Shown: one piece after another, positions 14,946 to 24,520 of the stretch
How the letters are laid out: every line of letters begins with the position of its first letter
Numbering within the stretch: the first letter of the stretch is position 1
DNA from: Rhabdochlamydiaceae bacterium
GTDB lineage: Bacteria > Chlamydiota > Chlamydiia > Chlamydiales > Rhabdochlamydiaceae
Length of the DNA stretch: 32,925 bases
Direction: 5' to 3'
Assembly: GCA_027365315.1 (NCBI GenBank)
Contig: DAHXNQ010000032.1
Span: 1 to 32,925, forward strand
Translations under genes and position numbers: made by a program
Notes under the pieces: model-generated
The model's input: only the letters and a program-made list of their open reading frames with translations
Database searches by the model: none
Told to the model about the DNA's origin: nothing

Positions 14946-16966
14946 AGCCCTTCCATCAGTTCGCTTGCCGCCTCGGCGCGGCGCTGCTGATGCAGCTTTT
15001 GCAATTTGCGCTCTTTCAGACGGCTGACCGCCTCTTCATTTAGACTGCGACCGATGACGCGATAGCCCAATTTCGCCTCTTCATTGATGCGCCATTCACC
15101 TATCGAGAGCGTGGCCGCTTCACGGAAAGGGGTGGCAGCGATCTCATCTAGCAGAAGTTTCTGCTGGCGGCGTAGGGGCGCCCACTCTAGATCGCTCGCG
15201 ATCTGTCCCATGCCAGAAAGAATCGAAGAGGTGAGGCGATGAGAGTCGTATGCGTAGGCTTCCCCTCCTCTCTCGGCCAGTAACGCTAGATCGCGCGAGG
15301 CAAGCTCGGTGAAGCAGAGAATCCGTGACGAAGCCACGAGTTCAAGCGGCTGAATGGTGTAGAGCACCCCCTCCAATTTCACCAGTGGCTGGGGCAGCAA
15401 CTCCTGCAGTTCTTTTCCCATCTCATGCGAGAGTCCCGGTAGATCGGGCGAGCTTCCATCGCCGCGGATGCGAAGGGTCCTCTTCTCGAGAGTTTTGGTT
15501 GCGAGGCGCTCCACCTGTAGCTCGGGTCTTTCGATCAGCATCTGTTTGGCGGCGTAGCGATCGAGCTGGGTGCGTTCCTTCACTCCGCAAGCAGAGATGC
15601 GCTCGTAGCGAGCCGCTCTGTCAAGCTGGGCAGAGCCCCTGATAAAGGGATGCTCGCGACGCAGCCTCTCCCACCCTGCATCGCTAAGCTGCCAGGCGAG
15701 CAGCTGATCGAGAGGAATGGTCTGCATCGTCTCCTCTTCGGTGACAGAGGCCATCTCCACTACCAGACTTCTCTCGACAAGAGAGGGCATCTCGAGTGCG
15801 ATCTCCTCTGCGCTGCGCAGAGCGGTTGGCAAAAGCGACTCATCGCAGACAGGCTGCGCCACCAGACTCAGATAACCACCAAACGCAGCGGGCGACCTGC
15901 TCACTGCATCGAGAAGAGATTTCGGCATCTCCATGATCTCGAGCTCCAACTGCTCGAAGCTAGCCAGCTCTTCCAAGGTGAGCAGTTCATCTGGAAGGGC
16001 TGGCATCCTCGCCTCAGCTTCAGCAAGCAAAGAGCGCAGCGCCAGCGCATCGCGCCAGAATCCAATCGCCACTTTAACAGGAATACCCAGACCAGCCAGC
16101 TGCGAGCGGAGCTGCTGCTCGGCCATCTGAATCGAACAGGACTCGCGGAAGCTACTCTCCAACATCATCTTGGAGGCGACCACCATCTGCTTCCAGACGG
16201 CGCTCTCCTCGATGGTAAATCCGCGCAAAGCGGCTAGATCACCTGTCTGCATCAGCGTTTCGGCGGCAAGGCGAGACAGTGTGGGTCCTAGCCAATCCTC
16301 GAGTGAGTGGAAGCGGAAGAGCGTCAGATCGGCAGTAGCCAGATATTCGTCTGGTAACTGCATTCCCCCCTCTTTTGCTTGCATCATCAGCAGCTGGCGC
16401 GCCCAGTAAGGCGGCAGATCGCTCGCTAGGCCATAGAGCGCAAGCCAACGGTCTAGATCTTTCACTGTGAGTCCCGCGATAGAGGCTACCTCCTGTTCGA
16501 GTTGAGGCGAAAGGTAGTGCCAGACTGTCTGAAGGGAAAGCGCAGGCTGACGTGGATGGACAAAAGGATGGAACGAGCGCGCTCTAGCAAAAGAGCGCTC
16601 CAGCTCATCTTCGATGGCGACAGAGCCTCTCTTCTCCTTCATGGCCAGCAGCAGACCGGTCTCGATAAGGTCGGAGCGCAGCAGACCGTCGTTGAAGAGA
16701 AGCGGTAGTGCGTTAGGAGAGAGTGTGGCTAGCTCGCGCTGTCCGCAGCCCAGCATGGTGACATAGGCGGCCAGCTCCTCTTCATAGATGGGAGTCCCTC
16801 TAAGGCGGTGGCCTACCACCGTCCAAGCAGCTCTTGGATCCTCTTCATCTGCCGGGCCATTACGCGCTATCGCGCTATAGGTGCCAAAGAAGGCCATCGA
16901 AGCAATGGTGAAGAACCCTACCACTCCAAAAATCCACTTCTGATATCGACGCAGTAGACTCCACAT
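14942..16966 (-). CDS. PpiD/SurA-like membrane-anchored periplasmic chaperone
   Basis: A 674-residue protein. The N-terminus has a short basic cytoplasmic segment (MWSLLRRYQKW) and one membrane helix (about residues 12-34, IFGVVGFFTIASMAFFGTYSA), which is the PpiD topology. WTVVGHRLRGTPIYEEELAAYV follows, resembling the 'VNGxxIsxxef' opening of SurA/PpiD chaperone domains. The rest is long, helical and charged. I see no clear parvulin (rotamase) domain, so it is probably a chaperone rather than an isomerase. A role in outer-membrane protein folding is inference. AGGAG lies six bases before the ATG, nine bases after the proS stop. Confidence 0.62.
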   Translation of the reverse strand: MWSLLRRYQKWIFGVVGFFTIASMAFFGTYSAIARNGPADEEDPRAAWTVVGHRLRGTPIYEEELAAYVTMLGCGQRELATLSPNALPLLFNDGLLRSDLIETGLLLAMKEKRGSVAIEDELERSFARARSFHPFVHPRQPALSLQTVWHYLSPQLEQEVASIAGLTVKDLDRWLALYGLASDLPPYWARQLLMMQAKEGGMQLPDEYLATADLTLFRFHSLEDWLGPTLSRLAAETLMQTGDLAALRGFTIEESAVWKQMVVASKMMLESSFRESCSIQMAEQQLRSQLAGLGIPVKVAIGFWRDALALRSLLAEAEARMPALPDELLTLEELASFEQLELEIMEMPKSLLDAVSRSPAAFGGYLSLVAQPVCDESLLPTALRSAEEIALEMPSLVERSLVVEMASVTEEETMQTIPLDQLLAWQLSDAGWERLRREHPFIRGSAQLDRAARYERISACGVKERTQLDRYAAKQMLIERPELQVERLATKTLEKRTLRIRGDGSSPDLPGLSHEMGKELQELLPQPLVKLEGVLYTIQPLELVASSRILCFTELASRDLALLAERGGEAYAYDSHRLTSSILSGMGQIASDLEWAPLRRQQKLLLDEIAATPFREAATLSIGEWRINEEAKLGYRVIGRSLNEEAVSRLKERKLQKLHQQRRAEAASELMEGL

Positions 16967-16975
16967 GATGAACTC

Positions 16976-18496
16976 CTAATATGCTTTGGCAAACAGTACG
17001 CGACGCAGACTTTTTTTGCCGCTGATTGGACAGATTCCAGGGTCGCTCTGTAGGTGATCCTCAAGAGGAATGCAGCGCAATGTCACGCCCAGATCCCGCT
17101 TCAGCTGCTCCTCTACCTCGAGATCTTCCGACCAGTGGGCAAAGGCAAAGCCTCCATGGATCTCCGGCTGCTCGGGATTTTTAGGCGTGAAGAACTCATA
17201 GAACTGATCGCGGCTGTCGATGGTGCAGATATGCTCTTTCTGGAACGCCTCGGCCTTAGCCAGAAGCGCGTCCTGCATCTGCTGCAAAATGGTGGGTAGC
17301 TGCGTGGCCAATTCGCTCGCCTTCAGACGCACTCCCTCTTTTGGGCCCAGGTCGCGACGGTAGAGCATCAGCTCGCCCGATTCTACCTCGCGCATGCCGA
17401 TCTCGAGGCGCAGCGGCACCCCCTTCTTCACCCAGCGCCACTTCTTGTCACCGCTTTTGCCCTCGCGACTATCCACCACAATACCGAGTGGCTCGCCAGA
17501 CAACTGCACGCTACCAAGCGAAGCTGCTAGCTCGTTACAGAAGTGGTGCACCGCTGATAGATTCTCCTCTTTATGCACAATCGGCAGAATGACCAGATGG
17601 GTGCTGGCGATGCGAGGTGGGATGACCATCCCGTCATCATCGGCGTGGGTCATGATGAGAGCCCCAATGAGGCGGGTGGTCGCTCCACACCAAGAGGTGG
17701 TCCAGGCGTACTGCTCTTGCCCCCCCTCATCGCAGAAGCGGATCCCCTGCGCTCTAGAAAAATTCTGTCCAAGGAAGTGAGATGTGCCCGCCTGAAGCGC
17801 CTTCCGATCCTGCATCATCGCCTCAATGCAATAGGTGGCGACAGCGCCGGGGAAACGCTCGGTGGCGCTCTTCTCGCCCCGAATCATCGGGATGGCGAGA
17901 TAGTCCCTGGCAAACTGAGCATAGAGATCGAGGATCATCCTCGTCTCCTGCTGCGCCTCTTCAGCCGATGCATAGACTGCATGTCCCTCTTGCCAGAGAA
18001 ACTCGGTGGTGCGCAAGAAAAGACGGGTGCGCATCTCCCAGCGCACGACGTTGGCCCACTGGTTGATACGCAGAGGTAGATCGCGGTAGGACTCGATCCA
18101 TTTGGCAAACATGGCGCCAATGATCATCTCCGAGGTGGGACGCACCACATAGGGCTCTTCGAGAGGAGCTGCTGGAACCAGCTTGCCCTCTTTATTCTGC
18201 TCGAGTCTGTGATGAGTGACGATGGCACACTCTTTGGCAAATCCCTCCACATGCTCCGCCTCTTGCTGAAGAAAACTGAGCGGGATGAAGAGCGGGAAAT
18301 AGGCGTTCTGGTGGCCGGTCTCCTTCAGTTTGCGATCAAGCAGACGCTGGATCGACTCCCAGATGGCATAGCCCCAAGGCGTAATCACCATGCAGCCGCG
18401 CACAGGCGCATGCTCGGCCAGCTCTGCCTCGCTAACCACCTCTTGGTACCAATCGGCGTAGTTCTGCTTTCGTGTCGTCTTCAGTGCATGGGTCAT
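16976..18496 (-). CDS. proS: Prolyl-tRNA synthetase, archaeal/eukaryotic type
   Basis: A 506-residue class II synthetase that charges tRNA-Pro. Motif 1 surrounds GYAIWESIQRLLD. VVRPTSEMIIGAMFAKWI, NQWANVVRWEMRTRLFLRTTEFLWQEGHA and TTSWCGATTRLIGALIMTHADD are characteristic of ProRS type 3. GVPLRLEIG and the C-terminal FAKAY end (usually a conserved terminal Tyr) identify the archaeal/eukaryotic form. It lacks the large editing insertion of the bacterial form, consistent with the length. The start lies five bases after the lplA stop. To my recollection C. trachomatis ProS is of the bacterial type, so this gene may have been replaced by transfer. Confidence 0.93.
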   Translation of the reverse strand: MTHALKTTRKQNYADWYQEVVSEAELAEHAPVRGCMVITPWGYAIWESIQRLLDRKLKETGHQNAYFPLFIPLSFLQQEAEHVEGFAKECAIVTHHRLEQNKEGKLVPAAPLEEPYVVRPTSEMIIGAMFAKWIESYRDLPLRINQWANVVRWEMRTRLFLRTTEFLWQEGHAVYASAEEAQQETRMILDLYAQFARDYLAIPMIRGEKSATERFPGAVATYCIEAMMQDRKALQAGTSHFLGQNFSRAQGIRFCDEGGQEQYAWTTSWCGATTRLIGALIMTHADDDGMVIPPRIASTHLVILPIVHKEENLSAVHHFCNELAASLGSVQLSGEPLGIVVDSREGKSGDKKWRWVKKGVPLRLEIGMREVESGELMLYRRDLGPKEGVRLKASELATQLPTILQQMQDALLAKAEAFQKEHICTIDSRDQFYEFFTPKNPEQPEIHGGFAFAHWSEDLEVEEQLKRDLGVTLRCIPLEDHLQSDPGICPISGKKSLRRVLFAKAY

Positions 18497-18501
18497 GATG
18501 T

Positions 18502-19200
18502 CTAATTGGTAAATGAGTTTACTAACATTTCGGGCAGCTGCCTGCGCAGCTGGTCTGCGGCCTCTTTCGAGCCGGCCAGCGGCAGCGTATGCTTCAGCAT
18601 CGCCTGGACTACCGGAGAGTCTGCTCCCAACGCCGCCTCGAGAATCTCTCTCTCCGGCATCATCAGAGCGATGGTCCCCTGGTGGAGCAGCCCCTCTTTT
18701 GTCCTGCGCTGCGCAGCGCCCACCAGCTTTTTCGCTCCCAGCACCACATCATACTGGGTGGGGCGCGCCATGCAGAAGTGGGCATTTGCGGCAGCGGCTG
18801 GCTTCATATCCTCGCGGATCAGAAGCGCTTCGCTCTCTAAAAGAGGCTTTAACGCATCCATTACCCGCTCGTTCACCCACTGGTAGGAGGCAAGTAGGCC
18901 CCCCTGGAAGGCGGGATGGGAGGCGGGCAGCAGCAGTGAGAAGGCGTAGTCCCATAGGTGGAAGACCGCCCCCCCTCCGGTTGGACGGCGCGCCAGGTCG
19001 ATTCCGCGCCTCTTCAGCTCATCGATCTGCAGCCAGCGCTCTTTTTTAAAAAAATAGCCATATGTGATGGAAGGACGGCTCCACTCATAGAGGTGCAAAA
19101 TCATCGAACCCTCTGAATGTAACCCCTCTAGCAGCTCGGTATCAAACTGCATATTGTCTTCGGCGGAGCGCACCCCGGTAGAGAGAACTTGACAATCCAT
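18502..19200 (-). CDS. lplA: Lipoate-protein ligase A
   Basis: A 232-residue ligase that activates lipoate with ATP and attaches it to lysines of lipoyl domains, including GcvH. Motifs are ARRPTGGGAVFH (lipoate and ATP site) and KKLVGAAQRRTKEGLLHQGTI with the active lysine. It heads the minus-strand operon that also contains gcvH, which places modifier and acceptor in one transcript. It is divergent from clpC, with about 91 bases between the two start codons, so both promoters must lie there. A TAATAA/GATAAT-like -10 can be seen on the lplA side, but a -35 is unclear. Confidence 0.92.
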   Translation of the reverse strand: MDCQVLSTGVRSAEDNMQFDTELLEGLHSEGSMILHLYEWSRPSITYGYFFKKERWLQIDELKRRGIDLARRPTGGGAVFHLWDYAFSLLLPASHPAFQGGLLASYQWVNERVMDALKPLLESEALLIREDMKPAAAANAHFCMARPTQYDVVLGAKKLVGAAQRRTKEGLLHQGTIALMMPEREILEAALGADSPVVQAMLKHTLPLAGSKEAADQLRRQLPEMLVNSFTN

Positions 19201-19291
19201 CTTAGTGGCCAGCCTGTTATTATCGCAGAAACCGGGATTTTCTTGATTTCAGCAGAGCTCTTTTGCCAAAAAGAGAAAAAACGAGGGGTCT

Positions 19292-21811
19292 ATGTTCGAC
19301 AAGTTCACCAACCGCGCCAAGCAGGTGATCAAGCTGGCCAAAAAAGAGGCGCAGCGGCTCAACCATAACTATCTTGGAACCGAGCATGTGCTGCTGGGTC
19401 TTCTCAAGCTAGGCCAGGGGATCGCAGTCAATGTTTTGCGCAATCTCAATCTCGACTACGAGACTGTCCGGGCCGAAGTGGAGCGGATGGTGGGATTTGG
19501 TCCCGAGATCCAGGTCTATGGCGATCCAGCGCTCACCGGCAAGGTAAAAAAAGTTTTTGAGTATGCAGCCGAAGAGGCCGCCTCACTCAGCCACAACTAC
19601 ATCGGCACCGAACACCTTCTGCTAGCCCTGCTGCGGCAGACCGACGGCGTAGCCGCCCAGGTGTTAGAAAATCTCAATATCAGCCTAAAAGATGTGCGCC
19701 GCGAGGTGCTGAAAGAGCTAGAGACCTTCAATCTGCAACTGCCCCCGATGGGCATGGGAGGAGGCCCCACCCCCAATGGCAACGGCGCCGCTAGAGGTGG
19801 AGAGCGCCCCTCGGCTCTGGAAAAGATGCCCGCCCTGAAGGCCTATGGCCACGACCTCACCGAACTCTGCCGCGAAGGCAAACTCGATCCGGTGATCGGA
19901 CGCAAGGACGAGGTGGAGAGGCTGATCTTGATTCTCTGCCGCCGCCGCAAGAACAACCCCGTTCTGATTGGCGAAGCGGGGGTGGGTAAAACTGCTATTG
20001 TTGAAGGACTAGCGCACGCCATTGTGAAGGGCGACGTCCCCGACCATCTCGCCAAGAAAAAGCTAATCTCCCTCGACCTCACCCTGATGATCGCCGGTAC
20101 CAAGTACCGCGGCCAGTTCGAAGAGCGCATCAAAGCGGTGATGGATGAGGTGAAAAAGAGCGGCAATGTCCTCCTCTTCATCGACGAAATCCACACCATC
20201 GTGGGCGCCGGCGCCGCTGAAGGAGCCATCGACGCCTCAAACATCTTAAAACCCGCCCTATCGCGCGGCGAGATCCAGTGCATCGGCGCCACCACGCTCG
20301 ATGAATACCGCAAACATATCGAAAAGGATGCTGCGCTCGAAAGGCGCTTCCAGAAAATCCTGGTAGCACCCCCTTCGGTGAACGAAGCGATCGAGATCCT
20401 CTACGGCCTGAAGACCAAATACGAAGAGCACCACAAGTGTCTCTATACCGATCAGGCGGTCCAGAGCGCCGTCTTCCTCTCCGATCGCTACATCACCGGC
20501 CGCTTTTTACCCGATAAGGCGATCGACCTGATCGACGAAGCGGGCGCCAAAGCGCGCATCGCCACCATGCAGCAGCCGGCCGAAATCTCCGAGTGCGAGA
20601 TCGAGATCGAGCGCGTACGCCTGGGCAAAGAGGGCGCGATCCAGAAACAGGACTACGAGACAGCCGCCCGCCTGCGCGACGAAGAGAAGAAGCTGCGCGA
20701 CAAACTCGATCAACTGCGAAGTTCGTGGGAGAACATGAAAGAGGAGCGCAAGGTGATCGTCGACGAGGAGGAGGTGGCTCAGATTGTCTCGAAGCAGACC
20801 GGCATTCCGTTGACTCGCCTGACCGAAGGCGAAACCACGAAGGTGCTGCGCATGGAGGAGCTGCTCAAGCAAAACCTCATCGGCCAAGACGAAGCGGTCA
20901 GCATTGTCTGCCGCGCCATCCGCCGCAGCCGCGCCGACATCAAAGATCCCAACCGCCCCATCGGCGCCTTCCTCTTCCTCGGCCCAACAGGCGTAGGCAA
21001 GACGCTGCTAGCCAAGCAGCTGGCCGTCCAGATGTTTGGTGGTGAAGATGCCCTGATCCAGATCGACATGTCCGAGTACATGGAGAAGTTTGCGATCAGC
21101 CGCATGACAGGCTCTCCTCCCGGCTACGTGGGTCACGAAGAGGGCGGCCAGCTGACCGAGCAGGTACGCCAGCGCCCCTACTGCGTCATCCTCTTTGACG
21201 AGATCGAGAAGGCGCACCCCGATGTGAAGAACCTCCTGCTGCAGATCCTCGAGGAGGGACGTCTCACCGACTCGTTTGGTCGCAAGATCGACTTCCGCAA
21301 CACCATCGTCATCATGACCTCCAATCTGGGGGCCGACCTGATCCGCCGCAACACCCAGATGGGCTTTGGCGCGCAAGAGGGAATGATGGACCAAGAGACG
21401 ATGCGCCGTACCATCATGGAGACTGTGAGAAAGCAGTTCCCACCCGAGTTTGTCAACCGCCTCGACGATACCGTCATCTTCCGCATGCTGAACAAAGAGC
21501 AGCTGGAGAAGGTGGTCGATCTCGAAGTGGCCAAGGTGCAAAGCCGCCTCGCCCGCAAAGAGATTGTTCTCGATCTCGACGAGGCGGCCAAAGCCTTCTT
21601 GGTGGAAAAGGGATTCTACCCCGAGATGGGCGCTCGTCCGCTGCGCCGCGTCATCGAGCAGTATCTCGAAGATCCACTCGCCGAGAAGATGCTGATGAGC
21701 CCGAACACCAAAGGCCACTTCCGCGTTTCAGTGGAAGGGGACAAACTGGTCTTCCAGGAGTCGGAATTGGTCTCTTCTGCCCCCAAGGCAGAGGAGGGTC
21801 AAGCAAAATAG
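19292..21811 (+). CDS. clpC: ATP-dependent Clp protease ATPase subunit ClpC
   Basis: An 839-residue AAA+ unfoldase that feeds proteins to ClpP. Two Clp N repeats (residues 1 to about 150, [19 protein letters not shown] and the repeated [13 protein letters not shown]) precede a Gly/Pro/Asn-rich linker. The first ATPase module has GEAGVGKTA (near 228), and a UVR-like coiled coil ([19 protein letters not shown], about 450-470) marks ClpC rather than ClpA. The second module has GPTGVGKT (near 565), and Clp D2 is at the end. GAGGGG lies upstream of the ATG. The gene is followed by a truncated palindromic element and convergent mnmA, the same clpC-mnmA adjacency as CT_286-CT_287. Confidence 0.96.
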   Translation: MFDKFTNRAKQVIKLAKKEAQRLNHNYLGTEHVLLGLLKLGQGIAVNVLRNLNLDYETVRAEVERMVGFGPEIQVYGDPALTGKVKKVFEYAAEEAASLSHNYIGTEHLLLALLRQTDGVAAQVLENLNISLKDVRREVLKELETFNLQLPPMGMGGGPTPNGNGAARGGERPSALEKMPALKAYGHDLTELCREGKLDPVIGRKDEVERLILILCRRRKNNPVLIGEAGVGKTAIVEGLAHAIVKGDVPDHLAKKKLISLDLTLMIAGTKYRGQFEERIKAVMDEVKKSGNVLLFIDEIHTIVGAGAAEGAIDASNILKPALSRGEIQCIGATTLDEYRKHIEKDAALERRFQKILVAPPSVNEAIEILYGLKTKYEEHHKCLYTDQAVQSAVFLSDRYITGRFLPDKAIDLIDEAGAKARIATMQQPAEISECEIEIERVRLGKEGAIQKQDYETAARLRDEEKKLRDKLDQLRSSWENMKEERKVIVDEEEVAQIVSKQTGIPLTRLTEGETTKVLRMEELLKQNLIGQDEAVSIVCRAIRRSRADIKDPNRPIGAFLFLGPTGVGKTLLAKQLAVQMFGGEDALIQIDMSEYMEKFAISRMTGSPPGYVGHEEGGQLTEQVRQRPYCVILFDEIEKAHPDVKNLLLQILEEGRLTDSFGRKIDFRNTIVIMTSNLGADLIRRNTQMGFGAQEGMMDQETMRRTIMETVRKQFPPEFVNRLDDTVIFRMLNKEQLEKVVDLEVAKVQSRLARKEIVLDLDEAAKAFLVEKGFYPEMGARPLRRVIEQYLEDPLAEKMLMSPNTKGHFRVSVEGDKLVFQESELVSSAPKAEEGQAK

Positions 21812-21817
21812 CCATCT

Positions 21818-21898
21818 GAGGCAATTGCAAAACTATAGGCCCCCAGCAAAATCGCCCTTTTGGCGTCCCTTGTCGCTGTTCTTCCTCGCCTACCCTCT
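21818..21898. repeat. Truncated palindromic element, copy C
   Basis: About 81 bases match the first half of copy B (GAGGCAATTGCAAAACTATA, GGCCCCCAGCAAAATCG, TTCCTCGCCTACCCTCT) and then stop at the mnmA stop codon (21901-21903). The other arm is missing. It lies between the convergent ends of clpC and mnmA and may have been truncated by a deletion reaching the mnmA terminus. Confidence 0.87.
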
Positions 21899-21900
21899 TT

Positions 21901-22998
21901 TTATGCAGGCAGCTGAAGAGTGATCGGTTTCTTGATCATAGCGCCACCGAGGCACTCATCACCTTGGTAGAAGACGATTGACTGGCGCGGGGCGATGGCA
22001 CGCTGGGGGCGGGAAAAGCGCACAGTCAGCTGCTCTCCATCGCAGGAGAGAATTTCGCACTCTTCGTCCTCCTGGCGATAGCGGATCTTGGCCTGGCAGC
22101 GATAGGGAAAGGTCTGAGGCGGCGCCACCACCCAAGAGGCTTCGGTGGCAGTGAGTGCGCTAGCGTAGAGGGCGGGATGATCGACACCGCGCTCCACCAG
22201 CACCACATTCTCTTCGACAATCTTACCCACCACAAACCAGGCGTCGCCAGGACCGCCTAGGCCTATCCCCTTGCGCTGACCGATGGTGTAGTAGGCGACA
22301 CCCAGATGTTCCCCCACTGTCTCTCCTGAAAGGGTGCGGAAGGCTCCCGGCCTGTAGGGAAGGTAGCCGCTGAGGAACTCTCTAAAATCCCGTTTACCGA
22401 TGAAGCAGATGCCGGTGCTGTCGCGCTTTTCGGCTGTCGCTAGCCCCGCCTCTTTAGCAATGCGGCGCACCTCCGATTTGGGAAGATCCCCTATCGGAAA
22501 GAGCACCTTCTCCAGGATGGAGGAGTTGAGGGTGTAGAGGAAATAGCTCTGATCTTTTCCTGAGTCGAGCCCTTTCAGAAGGGAGGCTTTGCCATCTCGC
22601 ATCCCTTTGCGCGCATAGTGACCAGTGGCGATCGCCTCGGCGCCTAGATCGAGCGCCTTTTGAAGGAAAAAATTAAACTTAATCTCTCGGTTGCAGAGGA
22701 TGTCGGGATTGGGGGTGAACCCCTGAGAGAGCTCATCAACAAAAATCTTAAATACATGATCCCAGTAGTGACGCGCTAGGTTCACCGGATAGCAAGGGAT
22801 GTCGATCTGCTTAGCAACCCGCAGCACATCCTCGTAATCCTGCTCGGCGGGGCAGGCAGGGCCGCTCTCCTCCCAATTCCTCATGAAGAGACCAATCACC
22901 TCGTAGCCCTGCTGCTTCAAAAGAAGCGCCGTTACTGAGGAGTCGACCCCCCCAGACATGCCAACTACAATTTTCTTTTTTATATCTCTAATCAGCAC
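21901..22998 (-). CDS. mnmA: tRNA-specific 2-thiouridylase
   Basis: A 365-residue enzyme that puts sulfur on U34 of tRNA-Lys, -Glu and -Gln. It has the PP-loop VVGMSGGVDSS near the N-terminus, the catalytic cysteine in NPDILCNREIKF (about 100), the second in DSTGICFIGKRDF, and GAEAIATGHYAR and GKDQSYFLY. The start is a GTG at 22998; the first downstream ATG would remove the first strand of the PP-loop domain. A GC hairpin (23000-23018) sits directly against this start and no good ribosome site is seen, so expression may be limited or coupled to the permease gene 47 bases upstream. Confidence 0.94.
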   Translation of the reverse strand: MLIRDIKKKIVVGMSGGVDSSVTALLLKQQGYEVIGLFMRNWEESGPACPAEQDYEDVLRVAKQIDIPCYPVNLARHYWDHVFKIFVDELSQGFTPNPDILCNREIKFNFFLQKALDLGAEAIATGHYARKGMRDGKASLLKGLDSGKDQSYFLYTLNSSILEKVLFPIGDLPKSEVRRIAKEAGLATAEKRDSTGICFIGKRDFREFLSGYLPYRPGAFRTLSGETVGEHLGVAYYTIGQRKGIGLGGPGDAWFVVGKIVEENVVLVERGVDHPALYASALTATEASWVVAPPQTFPYRCQAKIRYRQEDEECEILSCDGEQLTVRFSRPQRAIAPRQSIVFYQGDECLGGAMIKKPITLQLPA

Positions 22999-22999
22999 A

Positions 23000-23018
23000 G
23001 CGCCCCCAACGAGGGCGC
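23000..23018 (-). promoter_or_regulatory. Hairpin abutting the mnmA start codon
   Basis: GCGCCC and GGGCGC form a 6-bp GC stem with a 7-base loop, ending one base before the GTG of mnmA in the mRNA. It could mask the ribosome-binding region. No T tract is present to make it a terminator. Confidence 0.35.
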
Positions 23019-23045
23019 CATTCTAACAGCCTTCCACGAAAAGCT

Positions 23046-24488
23046 CTAGCTACGCATCTTGCTGTGGCGGATGCCGTAGAAGAAGTAGATGGCTAGACCG
23101 ATGGCCATCCAGACAAGGGCCTGGATCCAGGTGACTCCTGGAAGCAGCGCCATCTGGAAGAGGCAGATGAGGGTCCCTGCAATGGGCACAAAGGGCACCC
23201 AGGGTGTCCTGAAGGGACGTGGCAGCTTGGGGGCGCTGCGGCGCAGCAGCAGCACACCAAAGCAGACAAAGGCAAAGGCCATCAGGGTACCCATCGAGAC
23301 CAGCTGACCCAAAATTTCGACCGGGAAGAGACCTGCTACCAGAGCACAGACGAAGGTGACGACAAGCGTGCCACTAAAGGGGGTGCCAAAGCGAGGATGG
23401 ACGCGCGCAAAGGCGGGAGGCATCAGCTTATCGCTTGCCATGCTGTAGAATACACGCGTCTGGCTCATCAGCATCACCATCACCACCGAGGTGAGGGCGG
23501 CCAAAATCGCCAGGTTCATGAAGAGGCGAAGGAAAGCAAACTTGGGCCCCAGCGCCGTTAGAGCCACCGCAATCGGGTCGGGCACAGCGAGCGCCTTGTA
23601 GCTCACCAGACCGGTCAATACAAGAACCAGCAGCATGTAGACTGCTGTCGAGATACCCAGCGAGCCGATCATGCCAAGAGGCAGATCGCGCTGCGGATTC
23701 TTGGTCTCCTGCGCCATAGTAGAGAGCGCATCAAACCCGATGAAGGCAAAGAACATCACGCCAGCGCCGCGCAGCACACCGCTCCAGCCAAACTGTCCAA
23801 AGAGACCTGTGTTTTCCGGTATGAAGGGATGCCAGTTGTCGGGATTGATGTAGAGCGCGCCCAGCACAATGAAGATGGCGATCACCAGCATCTTCACAAC
23901 AACAAGAACATTATTCACTTTAGCAGCGCCCTTCACTCCGCGTGCCACCAAGATTCCTAGAAACAGCACGATCATCACCGCTGGAAGATTGATCAGGCTG
24001 CCGGTAAAGGCCCACCCCGTGGCAGGGTTATAAAGCAGAGGGGCACCTGCTACGATGTCGGGAACCTTAAATCCTAAATCGGAACAGATGCTATTGAAGT
24101 AGCCCGACCATCCTACTGCCACCGTGGCAGCGGAAAAGAGAAACTCGAGCGTCAGCCCCCATCCTACAATCCAGGCTGCAAGCTCTCCCATGATGACATA
24201 AACATAGGAGTAGACGCCGCCTGAGACGGGGATGACTGCAGCTAGTTCTGCGTAGCAGAGAGCGGCTAAAAGGCAGATAAGTGCTGCAAAGGCGCAGGAG
24301 AGTACCACAGCGGGGCCGGCATATTCGGCAGCAGCCTTGCCGGCGAGAACAAAGATCCCCGCTCCGATGATGGCGCCGATCCCGAGATTGGTGAGCTGAA
24401 AGGCTCCTAGGGAGCGCTTGAGTTCACCCTTTTCTCCGCCTGTGGGGGCGTGATCAATCGATTTTTTAGCACGTAGCTGCTTCCACAT
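23046..24488 (-). CDS. APC-family amino acid permease (cationic amino acid transporter-like)
   Basis: A 480-residue polytopic inner-membrane protein with about 12 hydrophobic segments. The first helix carries GIGAIIGAGIFVLAG, the substrate-binding signature of the APC superfamily. YAELAAVIPVSGGVYSYVY and FFAFIGFDALSTMAQETKNP are typical of the CAT/YfnA group, which moves basic or other amino acids. The exact substrate cannot be read. Intracellular bacteria depend on host amino acids, so nutrient import is the likely use. It lies between the P-loop protein and mnmA on the same strand, with short gaps. Confidence 0.88.
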   Translation of the reverse strand: MWKQLRAKKSIDHAPTGGEKGELKRSLGAFQLTNLGIGAIIGAGIFVLAGKAAAEYAGPAVVLSCAFAALICLLAALCYAELAAVIPVSGGVYSYVYVIMGELAAWIVGWGLTLEFLFSAATVAVGWSGYFNSICSDLGFKVPDIVAGAPLLYNPATGWAFTGSLINLPAVMIVLFLGILVARGVKGAAKVNNVLVVVKMLVIAIFIVLGALYINPDNWHPFIPENTGLFGQFGWSGVLRGAGVMFFAFIGFDALSTMAQETKNPQRDLPLGMIGSLGISTAVYMLLVLVLTGLVSYKALAVPDPIAVALTALGPKFAFLRLFMNLAILAALTSVVMVMLMSQTRVFYSMASDKLMPPAFARVHPRFGTPFSGTLVVTFVCALVAGLFPVEILGQLVSMGTLMAFAFVCFGVLLLRRSAPKLPRPFRTPWVPFVPIAGTLICLFQMALLPGVTWIQALVWMAIGLAIYFFYGIRHSKMRS

Positions 24489-24520
24489 AAATTAGGCCTC
24501 AACTGGCATGAACTCACCAG

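Noticed and set aside
15650-16237. 195-codon frame opposite the PpiD-like gene, and similar long antisense frames opposite clpC, proS and accD
   Set aside because: All are shadows of GC-rich genes in other frames, without ribosome sites or family patterns.
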